Below, in pieces: positions 1 through 5,841 of a stretch of 9,680 nt of DNA; the stretch's first letter is position 1, and each line of letters begins with the position of its first letter. The notes beneath the pieces were generated by a model. That model was given only the letters and a program-made list of their open reading frames with translations, did no database searches and was not told the DNA's origin. The stretch lies in assembly GCA_018702715.1 (NCBI GenBank), contig JABIYQ010000280.1, positions 1 to 9,680 on the forward strand, given 5' to 3'. The translations under genes were made by a program, and so were the position numbers. This DNA comes from Desulfobacula sp. (GTDB lineage: Bacteria; Desulfobacterota; Desulfobacteria; Desulfobacterales; Desulfobacteraceae).

Positions 1-2
1 AT

Positions 3-350
3 ATTCTGGAAAAACAGTTTAAAGCCTTAATGAAAGATGGCAAATTCATGGCAGGCGGTTTTGAAAATGATGGCGGGGCCGTGAAAGCTCCGGATATTCT
101 TGATGAAAGCCTGAAAGGCAAAATCAATGCTGCCGGCTTTGAAGCCACGGCAATCACCGCAGCCATAAGTTTTGAACAAAAAGCCATTAAACTATATACT
201 GAAAGGGAAAAAGAAGCCGTGGATCCCGAAGAAAAAAAAATGTACCACTGGCTTTCAGTTTGGGAAAAAACCCATTTAAAAAAACTGATGGCCCTTGAAG
301 CATCCTTGATTGAAAACATATGGAATGACAACAGCTTCTGGCCGTTTTAA
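3..350 (+). CDS. Rubrerythrin/ferritin-like diiron protein, 3' part only
   Basis: The reading frame is already open at the left edge, so the start codon lies outside the window; the ATG at 30 is probably internal. About 115 residues are visible. They hold a helix with Glu at visible residue 58 followed by a Tyr (EQKAIKLY) and, about 30 residues on, an ExxH pair (EKTHL, E88 and H91). This is the usual pattern of the last two diiron-binding helices of a rubrerythrin-type four-helix bundle. The C-terminal end NDNSFWPF is a tail I associate with this group of small ferritin-like proteins. The cytoplasmic role is probably peroxide or oxygen detoxification or iron handling. No rubredoxin-like Cys4 domain is seen in the visible part. 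The stop TAA (348-350) overlaps the stop of the convergent cytochrome gene. Exact substrate is unknown. Confidence 0.8.
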   Translation: MLEKQFKALMKDGKFMAGGFENDGGAVKAPDILDESLKGKINAAGFEATAITAAISFEQKAIKLYTEREKEAVDPEEKKMYHWLSVWEKTHLKKLMALEASLIENIWNDNSFWPF

Positions 351-1693
351 ATTTGTTTCAATACTTTGGCCATCTCTACCACTGGTAAGGGTTCAAACGG
401 TTTTCCCGGAATCAGGTTTAAAATTTTCTGGGGCATGCCCCGGTATAAAAGACGGACCCTTATCGTATCATCTTTCTGGGGTACAAAAGGCAGATCTATG
501 TTTTGGGTAATGGTCTGTTTTGCCTTTATTCTGTTATCTTTGAGAACCTTTTTGGCCTTTGCAATATTAATGACTTCGTTTCCTTTTTCATCTCCAAAAA
601 CAGTCCTGAAAATCATGGCATCTTCGGGCAGCTCATGCCTTTCATTTAAGACGCCTGCCTGAAAGCTTATGCTGCCGGTTTTATCTTGGATGGTAATTTC
701 AAGCCATACCTGTCGAAGATCACCCACCCCTGTGGGAATCGAATGTCCGGCACCGATATTGGTCACCATAATATTCAACTTTTTTTGCTGGATCAAGGAT
801 GTATCAACCTTTAGGCTTGCAGCATTTTGAAGCCGTTCAACTGCCATCTGAGTCTTGTCCTGTCCATCAAAAATGCCTGGAACCGATGAATTGCCTCCCA
901 CAAAATAATGAGTAAAAATATGGGGTCTTTCATCACTGTAATCTGTTGCAGAACCCGGATTTTTAGGTCTTGGAGTGGAGCCTGTGGAAGGGATGCCCGG
1001 TCGCTGGTACATGTGGCAACCTTGACATTCAATCCTTTTTTCAGGGTCTTTTGAATTATAGGGGCTGTTTTTCCATTCAGTATAAGTGGTTTCGATATCA
1101 GTTCCAAACGCCACATGCTTTACATCATGACAGGTTCCGCAAATTTGTGACCGGGTATGCAGATCAGAAAACTGTGCTTCATGAAAATCAGGTGCTGCAT
1201 CATCAAAAGGGCCGTACTTTATTCCCGGATCGTCTTCACCATTACCCGGCTTCAGTACAAGACCATTATTATACATCTGTTTTACGCTTGTAACAGAATG
1301 GCAGTAATCGCACTGGATACCAAATGTGGCTATTTCAGGTGTCTTAGACAAATCGTCTGAAATCTTTTCAGGGAACCCGGTGAGGTGTCCCACTGGCGTA
1401 TGACATTTTACACAGGATTCAGCCTCTTTTATTTCTCCTTCATTTATCAGACCTTTTCGAAGAAATTGGGACACCCGAAAATAAACAGGATCTTTATGGG
1501 CCAGGCAGTGCATTGAGTTTTCCCATTGTTCAAAAATTTCACCATGACACCCGCTACAGATTTCAGGAGAAATAAATTGATCGATATGAATTGTTTCTTT
1601 GGATGATGCAAAACAGATTTCAGCAAAAGCAATGGCAACAATTGCTGACAACATCAAAAATAATTTAAGCCTTGTTGTTTTATATTTCAACAT
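347..1693 (-). CDS. Exported pentaheme cytochrome c (cytochrome c554-like)
   Basis: This 448-aa protein starts with a Sec-type signal: basic MLKYKTTRLK, a hydrophobic stretch at 11-24 and a likely cleavage near residues 29-31 (FAS-S), so it should act in the periplasm. Five CxxCH heme c motifs lie at 46-50, 94-98, 128-132, 185-189 and 223-227. Extra histidines that could be distal ligands include H62, H66 and those in the HIFTHYF segment (258-264). After about residue 300 there are no hemes; the rest has a beta-rich look, with AGHSIPTG near 315-322 and VWLEI near 329-333, a combination common in multiheme cytochromes related to the cytochrome c554 family. The role is likely electron transfer; donor and acceptor cannot be told from sequence. 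It is the last gene of a minus-strand operon, 9 bp after a coiled-coil gene. Its Shine-Dalgarno GAGG (1701-1704) overlaps the TGA of that gene (1703-1705), which suggests translational coupling. Confidence 0.9.
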   Translation of the reverse strand: MLKYKTTRLKLFLMLSAIVAIAFAEICFASSKETIHIDQFISPEICSGCHGEIFEQWENSMHCLAHKDPVYFRVSQFLRKGLINEGEIKEAESCVKCHTPVGHLTGFPEKISDDLSKTPEIATFGIQCDYCHSVTSVKQMYNNGLVLKPGNGEDDPGIKYGPFDDAAPDFHEAQFSDLHTRSQICGTCHDVKHVAFGTDIETTYTEWKNSPYNSKDPEKRIECQGCHMYQRPGIPSTGSTPRPKNPGSATDYSDERPHIFTHYFVGGNSSVPGIFDGQDKTQMAVERLQNAASLKVDTSLIQQKKLNIMVTNIGAGHSIPTGVGDLRQVWLEITIQDKTGSISFQAGVLNERHELPEDAMIFRTVFGDEKGNEVINIAKAKKVLKDNRIKAKQTITQNIDLPFVPQKDDTIRVRLLYRGMPQKILNLIPGKPFEPLPVVEMAKVLKQI

Positions 1694-1702
1694 TTTCTTT
1701 CC

Positions 1703-2128
1703 TCATTTAATAATTCCCCTGGGATATTCTTTGGTTTCTCCATCTAAAGTAAGGACCGTCCAGTTCCCGTTTTCTTCTTTTGCTGTAACCAGACAGTCAA
1801 GCCTTGTTCCATCATTAAATGTGATAAAGCAGACCCCTGACTCATTTAAGGTATTCACCTGAACAAATTTTTTATCCCTTGCGATTTGCCGAAAGACCTG
1901 AGCCGCCTTTTCAATGGCAATGATCTTGTTATATTCATCTTCATCTATTTTCTTAATTTCTTGTCTTAACGCATGGATCTGATTTTTCTGGTCTGCAATC
2001 TTAGAAATAATATTCTTTATTTCCGATTTATCTTCTGATGGTATGGAGACAAGGATCTGTTTATGCAACTCCATATCCGTTTCAATAAAATTAATTTTTT
2101 GTAATAAGCCTTTTATATTTTCACTCAT
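1703..2128 (-). CDS. Unknown 141-aa protein: coiled coil plus beta-rich C-terminal domain
   Basis: I do not recognise a named family. Residues 1-85 are highly charged and helical with heptad-like spacing of Ile and Leu, so a coiled coil or helical hairpin is likely. Residues 88-138 look beta-rich (FVQVNTL, VCFITF, WTVLTL) with two cysteines (C100 in GVCFITF and C112 in DCLV) and could form a small barrel. There is no signal peptide or membrane segment, so it is probably cytoplasmic even though the next gene encodes an exported cytochrome. The ATG at 2128 is preceded by a purine-rich AAGAAGAG that can serve as ribosome binding site. The stop codon overlaps the ribosome binding site of the cytochrome gene, so the two are almost surely co-transcribed. 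A link to cytochrome expression or assembly is only a guess. Confidence 0.8.
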   Translation of the reverse strand: MSENIKGLLQKINFIETDMELHKQILVSIPSEDKSEIKNIISKIADQKNQIHALRQEIKKIDEDEYNKIIAIEKAAQVFRQIARDKKFVQVNTLNESGVCFITFNDGTRLDCLVTAKEENGNWTVLTLDGETKEYPRGIIK

Positions 2129-2187
2129 ATATCACTCTTCTTTTTAATTATCCAATCTGCCCCACCGGCAGGTTATTTTTTATTGAT

Positions 2188-2292
2188 TCAGGACTGGCAA
2201 AGGCTTGCTTTTTGTGCAGCCTTTTTATTACCTTTTATAACCCATTCCATAAATCTGACCATAATATTTTTTTTCTTTTTTGTATCTTTCAT
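2188..2292 (-). CDS. Candidate 34-aa small protein, first gene of cytochrome operon
   Basis: A short frame of 34 codons runs from ATG (2290-2292) to TGA (2188-2190). The product begins MKDTKKKKNIMVRFMEW and continues VIKGNKKAAQKASLCQS. It is very basic in its first ten residues, then has an amphipathic helix-like segment (IMVRFMEWVIKG) and a single Cys two residues from the Ser end. AAAAGGG at 2302-2308 lies at a reasonable distance for a ribosome binding site. A TTGAAG-17-TATAAT promoter sits immediately upstream, leaving a very short leader. The same-strand 141-aa gene starts 59 bp downstream. The overall style, a short basic-amphipathic protein ending in a Cys, resembles small hypothetical proteins I associate with Desulfobacteraceae, but I cannot confirm homologs. 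Function is unknown; membrane-surface binding is possible. Confidence 0.55.
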   Translation of the reverse strand: MKDTKKKKNIMVRFMEWVIKGNKKAAQKASLCQS

Positions 2293-2310
2293 AAACGTTT
2301 ACCCTTTTGG

Positions 2311-2339
2311 ATTATAATACCTTTTTTTAATTTCTTCAA
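2311..2339 (-). promoter_or_regulatory. Sigma70-type promoter for the small ORF-cytochrome operon
   Basis: On the minus strand TTGAAG (plus 2334-2339) is followed after exactly 17 bp by TATAAT (plus 2311-2316). The -10 box is a perfect consensus and the -35 matches four of six bases. Transcription would start near 2303-2307, only about 11-15 nt before the ATG of the 34-aa gene, so the ribosome binding site AAAAGGG would lie at the extreme 5' end of the message. The region is AT-rich, which raises the chance of accidental matches, but the exact spacing and position support the call. Confidence 0.6.
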
Positions 2340-2415
2340 AATTTTTATTCATTTGGGTTCATCATTGCTTAAATGATTTAATCATCGGACAAATTCATTT
2401 GTTTTAAACCAAAGT

Positions 2416-2886
2416 TCATAAATTACCTGACCTAAGCGCGTTTCTGGAAGCCCTGTCCACAAGTGTAAAAATTCTATCTATCTCATTTTTTTGATTGGAC
2501 ACCTTATGACCACGCACTTTAACAAATTCGCAGTCCAATTGATCAATGACCCTATAAAACTCTTGATACAATTTATAATTTCTGATTTGTTTATTCTTCT
2601 TTGATTGATAATCATTTCTCTCAAACCGGTCACGTCTTTGTTGCAAACCTATGATATTTTGAGAATCCGTGTATACGATGACTTTTTGCCCCTGTGCCTG
2701 AATATCATCTATTGCCCATAAAAATGTCTGCAATTCCAATTTTGTTGAAGAGGTCTGCTCAAATCGTTTCAGTTTTACTTTTGTTTTCAACGAATCCAGG
2801 CAATTCCCTTGTTGGCTTACTGCCAGATATGCCCCATATCCAATCTTTGTCTTGGGATTCACACTCCCGTCTGTAAATAGTATCAA
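2416..2886 (-). CDS. RNase HI-like protein (RNA-DNA hybrid endonuclease fold)
   Basis: The 156-aa product has the RNase H catalytic pattern in order: D6 in FTDGS, E51 in STKLELQTFLWAI, D74 in VYTDSQ, H127 in VRGHK, and D144 in TLVDRASR. These match the DEDD-plus-His arrangement of E. coli RNase HI, and the length is typical of a stand-alone enzyme. It should cleave the RNA strand of RNA-DNA hybrids in the cytoplasm. The Lys/Arg-rich stretch at about 84-104 corresponds in position to the basic handle region. The only usual start codon in the frame is TTG at 2886; the frame is open upstream to a TAA inside the exporter gene but offers no ATG or GTG. No strong ribosome binding site precedes the TTG, so expression may be weak or coupled to the exporter gene, whose stop lies 29 bp away. 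Sequence is divergent from RnhA, so I give no symbol. Confidence 0.82.
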   Translation of the reverse strand: MILFTDGSVNPKTKIGYGAYLAVSQQGNCLDSLKTKVKLKRFEQTSSTKLELQTFLWAIDDIQAQGQKVIVYTDSQNIIGLQQRRDRFERNDYQSKKNKQIRNYKLYQEFYRVIDQLDCEFVKVRGHKVSNQKNEIDRIFTLVDRASRNALRSGNL

Positions 2887-2890
2887 ATCA

Positions 2891-2926
2891 GCTATTGGTC
2901 CGTCTATTGGTCCACCTATTGATCCG
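2891..2926. repeat. Three tandem copies of a 12-bp unit at a gene junction
   Basis: Starting at 2891, 2903 and 2915, the plus strand carries three 12-bp units sharing the core CTATTGRTCC (R is G, G and A in turn). Read on the minus strand, each copy contains GAYCAATAG, which is the last two codons plus stop of the LysE-type gene. The exporter tail Asp-Gln-stop is therefore present three times in frame. In the RNase H frame the copies are open. It looks like a slippage duplication of the exporter's 3' end. Confidence 0.85.
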
Positions 2927-3530
2927 TCATGGCAAGTTTAACACCAAGAAGTGCAAATGTTGCAGCAAATGATCGTTGCAGCCAAACAATAACCCTTGGT
3001 GAGTTAATGACGTGTCTGCGAACTGAATTGGCCAAAACACCATACAAAATAAAAACAATTAAGGTCATACCCATGAACACGATGCTCAGAAGTAACATAT
3101 CAAACATTGGAGATATTGTGTTTGGATTGACAAACAATGGCAGAAAAGCCAGAAAAAATATCGACAGTTTAGGATTGAGGATATTGATTAAAAACCCTTT
3201 CATGGTGATTTGCCAAAGGCCATTCTTTGAGGAAGGCGTATTAAATTTCATGGCACCTGTATCACGCCACATTGACCAGGCAAGATAAAGTAAATAGGCG
3301 GCTCCGGCAAATTTGACACATTGGAAGGCAACAGCACTCAAATGAAGGATGGCAGACAAACCCAGTATGCTTGCCGTAAGATGCGGGATAATGCCGGTTG
3401 TACAGCCGAATGCTGCAGCTATACTTGCCCGCCAGCCAAGGAAAAGGCCTGTTGACACCGTATAGATCACTCCTGTTCCAGGTATCAGAACCACGACAAG
3501 TGATGTTAGTAAAAAATCTGTACTGAACAT
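2916..3530 (-). CDS. LysE/RhtB-family amino-acid exporter
   Basis: The 204-aa product has the size and features of the LysE/RhtB/CadD superfamily: an N-terminal membrane segment with Pro-Gly (P17-G18 in VLIPGTGVIYT), a small-residue-rich second segment (36-60), the typical VKFAGAAYLLYLAW block (72-85), and the conserved Asn-Pro-Lys (119-121) leading into the segment IFFLAFLPLFV. Two more hydrophobic segments occupy about 143-168 and 184-200, giving roughly six. It should sit in the inner membrane and export amino acids or related metabolites by proton-coupled antiport; the substrate is not readable from sequence. AAAGGGG at 3538-3544 is a strong ribosome binding site for the ATG at 3530. The cysteine desulfidase gene ends 54 bp upstream on the same strand, suggesting co-expression. 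The stop TAG (2916-2918) lies in a 12-bp tandem repeat. Confidence 0.88.
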   Translation of the reverse strand: MFSTDFLLTSLVVVLIPGTGVIYTVSTGLFLGWRASIAAAFGCTTGIIPHLTASILGLSAILHLSAVAFQCVKFAGAAYLLYLAWSMWRDTGAMKFNTPSSKNGLWQITMKGFLINILNPKLSIFFLAFLPLFVNPNTISPMFDMLLLSIVFMGMTLIVFILYGVLANSVRRHVINSPRVIVWLQRSFAATFALLGVKLAMTDQ

Positions 3531-3558
3531 TTTTTAACCCCTTTAAAATTTATAAATC

Positions 3559-3576
3559 AAAAGTTTATAAACTTTT
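3559..3576. promoter_or_regulatory. 18-bp perfect palindrome, possible operator
   Basis: AAAAGTTTATAAACTTTT is identical to its own reverse complement and lies in the 54-bp gap between the desulfidase stop and the exporter start. It ends 29 bp before the exporter ATG, a position suited to a repressor binding site or an AT-rich terminator-like structure. With no loop and only weak pairs, an operator for a dimeric regulator is more plausible than a terminator. The high AT content of the gap tempers confidence. Confidence 0.4.
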
Positions 3577-3584
3577 AAAAATTA

Positions 3585-4868
3585 TTATTTTGAAATCATG
3601 GTGTTAATTATATGGCGGTCGGTTTCAAGCATGCCCTTTGTGGCAAGTTCGCCAATATTTTTAACCGTCTGATCCACATCCTCGTCAATAATCCCATCTG
3701 TTTTGGTGGCATAACTGCCATCAATGGCCAGCAAAGCACAATAGACAGCTGAGCTGACACCTGCGGATACTTTAAGAGCGCATCCCTGTTTGGCTCCATC
3801 ACATATCATACCAGTGATGCTGGCAGCCATATTTTTTATGGTGCCGCCGATTTGGGACTGATCACCGCCTAAAAGATAGCAGACCCCACAGGCAGCTCCT
3901 GTTGAAGCGGTCAGGATGCCGCACAATGCAGTTAGCTGACCGATGTACTGCTTAATGTAAATGGCCATCAAATTACTGAGTATAAGTGCCCGGATTAATT
4001 TTTCCTCAGAAGCGCCTGTCTTTTGCGCCACTGCAACCACAGGAAGAATAGTGGTGATCCCCTGATTGCCACTGCCTGAATTACTCATAACCGGCAAATC
4101 ACACCCGTCCATCCTGGCATCGGATGCAGCAGCAGTAAGCGACATGGCATGGGATGCCAGATCATCGGCAATAAATTTTCTCGTAATATTTGTCTTTATT
4201 GTTATTCCTGTTTTAAGGCCATATTTTCCTGTCATGCCTTCTTTTGAAATAGCTTTATTGAGTTTGACACCTTCCATGATAAACTCAAGTTCATCAAGGG
4301 GCGCCTGACTTGCAAATTCATAAACCTTTGCAACACAAAGATTGATTTTTGTATTGGCTTTTTCCGTGACAGAAGGTGTTTCAAGTCCCTGAAAAATAGC
4401 CTTTCCATTTTTTTCAACATAAATAATATTGGTATGACGATGGGAAATGATGGTTCGGCAGGTCTGGTCTTTAGCCATACATATGCTTTCAATGTATAAT
4501 TTATCGGTCCCATCTTTAATCTTGATCTCAACCTGTTTTTCATCCACCATCCAACGAGCGGTTTTAAGGTTTTTATCATTCACATGCTTGAGAACCTCAA
4601 GCCCGTCCTTTGAATTTCCACACACAGCTCCCAGAGCTGCAGCAATAGGCAGGCCAACCATACCCGTGCCGGGAATACCCACTCCCATGCCGTTCTTACA
4701 GATATTGCTGCTGACAAAGACCTCTATTTTTTCCGGCACCATTCCAAGGGCTTCCCTTGATTTGGCTGTTGCCAGTGCAACTGCCACAGGCTCAGTGCAG
4801 CCAAGAGCCGGAATAACTTCACGATTTATCAGTGCGATGATTTCTTGTCTTGCATCTTTGTCCAGCAT
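3585..4868 (-). CDS. cyuA: L-cysteine desulfidase family protein (CyuA/YhaM, [4Fe-4S])
   Basis: The 427-aa product belongs to the UPF0597/serine dehydratase alpha-like family that includes E. coli CyuA (YhaM) and the archaeal L-cysteine desulfidase. These enzymes split L-cysteine into sulfide, ammonia and pyruvate with an iron-sulfur cluster and no PLP. The family-defining GCTEPVAVA lies at 23-31 with C24. The conserved MSNSGSGNQG lies at 261-270. Cluster ligands are most likely C316, C356 and C363; their spacing of 40 and 7 is, as I recall it, that of the M. jannaschii enzyme. Length is typical and full. The ATG at 4868 has AGGAAG three bases upstream. It precedes a LysE-family exporter on the same strand; in enterobacteria CyuA is paired with an importer (CyuP) instead. 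A serine dehydratase activity is the main alternative. Confidence 0.85.
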   Translation of the reverse strand: MLDKDARQEIIALINREVIPALGCTEPVAVALATAKSREALGMVPEKIEVFVSSNICKNGMGVGIPGTGMVGLPIAAALGAVCGNSKDGLEVLKHVNDKNLKTARWMVDEKQVEIKIKDGTDKLYIESICMAKDQTCRTIISHRHTNIIYVEKNGKAIFQGLETPSVTEKANTKINLCVAKVYEFASQAPLDELEFIMEGVKLNKAISKEGMTGKYGLKTGITIKTNITRKFIADDLASHAMSLTAAASDARMDGCDLPVMSNSGSGNQGITTILPVVAVAQKTGASEEKLIRALILSNLMAIYIKQYIGQLTALCGILTASTGAACGVCYLLGGDQSQIGGTIKNMAASITGMICDGAKQGCALKVSAGVSSAVYCALLAIDGSYATKTDGIIDEDVDQTVKNIGELATKGMLETDRHIINTMISK

Positions 4869-4930
4869 GGTCTTCCTTTTTACAAAAAATTAATGTAATT
4901 GTTTAGCCCGTTAAAAGACTTTATCTCAAA

Positions 4931-5000
4931 GCCCTGTCTGATGGATATTTGCAGGAGGTTAAGCGTTTAGCATCGAACAAAAATATCTATCAGACAGGGC
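4931..5000. repeat. Inverted repeat, 20-bp arms with 30-nt loop
   Basis: The arms are 4931-4950 (beginning GCCCTGTCTGAT) and 4981-5000 (ending ATCAGACAGGGC). They are complementary at 19 of 20 positions; the exception, G4943 opposite T4988, would be a G-U wobble in plus-strand RNA. The loop 4951-4980 has no obvious gene. There is no T-run next to either arm, which argues against a simple intrinsic terminator, although the element does lie directly after the DHFR-family gene. A small non-coding mobile or dispersed extragenic hairpin element is likely. The whole 164-bp gap (4869-5032) holds no other convincing feature. Confidence 0.75.
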
Positions 5001-5032
5001 GGTTCCAAACATAAGAGCTGAGTAGTTACAAA

Positions 5033-5551
5033 TTAATTTTTTACTCTGTATTTCAATAAAACATAGTTTTGATCAATTTTTTCCATATCCATCAATTCCA
5101 ATCTCTTGTCCAGGCTTTGGTTAAATAATGAAAGCCCTTTACCAAAAAGTCTGGGTACAATCGTGACATGAACTTCGTCTATGAGATTTTTTTTCATGAA
5201 AAGTGTGTTTACAACCGACCCGCCAATGAGTGCTACAGATTCAAAACCCTGGGTATTAAGGTCATTTAAAATCTCTTCAGGTGTTTGACTGGTAAATATT
5301 AAATCCTTGTTCCGGCTTGTCCTTTTTTTATCCCTTGTTGTTTTATCCCGTGTCATGACAATATTTTTTCGTTCCGGCAATACTTTCCCAATGGTGTCAA
5401 ATGTTTTGGAGCCCATGATAATGACTCCTGCTTCCCGGGTTAAATGGACAAAATATTTCTTGTCCCCTTTTCCAGTCCAGTCTATTAATTCCATGGAATT
5501 TCTTGCAATCATCCCGTCTGCTGTAACAGCCATTATGAGTATGACTTTCAT
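5033..5551 (-). CDS. Dihydrofolate reductase/RibD-C family reductase
   Basis: The 172-aa product has the order of the DHFR/RibD C-terminal fold: strand MKVILIMAVTADGMIAR (1-17), GSKTFDTIG (47-55) and LPERKNIVMTR (58-68), then LIGGSVVNTLFM (108-119) with the Gly-Gly turn that contacts the NADPH phosphates, followed by DEVHVTIVPRLFGKG (125-139). It is likely an NADPH-dependent reductase. Genes of this type are often annotated as dihydrofolate reductase, but many act on pterin- or flavin-precursor substrates or are unassigned, so the substrate is open. After MTR there is an unusual Lys/Arg-rich insert (TRDKTTRDKKRTSRNKD, 67-83) encoded in part by a 15-bp duplication. The ATG at 5551 is preceded by AAAGGAT. 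It lies 41 bp after a 70-aa gene on the same strand and is probably the last gene of that unit. Confidence 0.85.
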   Translation of the reverse strand: MKVILIMAVTADGMIARNSMELIDWTGKGDKKYFVHLTREAGVIIMGSKTFDTIGKVLPERKNIVMTRDKTTRDKKRTSRNKDLIFTSQTPEEILNDLNTQGFESVALIGGSVVNTLFMKKNLIDEVHVTIVPRLFGKGLSLFNQSLDKRLELMDMEKIDQNYVLLKYRVKN

Positions 5552-5592
5552 TCTTTTTTTTATCCTTTATATTTGTCTCAGCCGCCGGTCTC

Positions 5593-5805
5593 TCAGTCAT
5601 TTGGCCATTTCATATTTTTATCTTCAACAAAATAACAAAATCTGTCCCAGTTCAGTTCTTTTTTTGAAATCGGGCATCGAAGGGTAACTTTGGTGTCACT
5701 TAAATTCACTACTTCCCAGTCGCCGGATCTTCTTGATCCATCAATATTTATCTTTTGTCCCACCTTAAAAGGATATGGTTTAAATATTGTCACATGATGT
5801 TCCAT
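5593..5805 (-). CDS. Conserved-looking 70-aa protein of unknown function
   Basis: The 70-aa product begins MEHHVTIFKPYPFKVGQKI and contains GDWEVVNL (28-35), KVTLRCPIS (39-47) and NWDRFCYFVED (52-62). The alternating hydrophobic pattern and Gly turns suggest a small all-beta domain, perhaps SH3-like. Two cysteines (C44, C57) and two tryptophans (W30, W53) are plausible core residues. I recall similar short proteins in deltaproteobacteria but know no function. There is no signal or membrane segment. The ribosome binding site GGGAG stands 8 bp before the ATG at 5805. It lies 36 bp after the class II fumarase gene and 41 bp before the DHFR-family gene, so it is probably co-transcribed with both. 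Confidence 0.75.
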   Translation of the reverse strand: MEHHVTIFKPYPFKVGQKINIDGSRRSGDWEVVNLSDTKVTLRCPISKKELNWDRFCYFVEDKNMKWPND

Positions 5806-5841
5806 GGCATTTGCTCCCTATTTTTTTTGAAAACTCTTTTT

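Noticed and set aside
2154..2184. Hairpin AATCTGCC/GGCAGGTT followed by a T-rich run, plus-strand terminator shape
   Set aside because: No plus-strand gene ends here and the minus orientation has no T-run. At most it limits antisense transcription.
2299..2352. 17-codon frame MNKNFEEIKKRYYNPKG just upstream of the 34-aa gene
   Set aside because: No ribosome binding site, and the likely promoter lies inside the frame, so the main transcript would not contain its start.
4447..4893. 148-codon plus-strand frame opposite the cysteine desulfidase gene
   Set aside because: Antisense shadow of a well-supported gene, with no family pattern.
4959..5012. 17-codon minus-strand frame inside the inverted repeat (MFGTALSDRYFCSMLNA)
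   Set aside because: No ribosome binding site, and one strand of a hairpin arm accounts for the sequence.
5397..5600. 67-codon minus-strand frame overlapping the DHFR-family gene
   Set aside because: It lies in another frame of a gene with clear family motifs and has the odd composition of a shadow frame.
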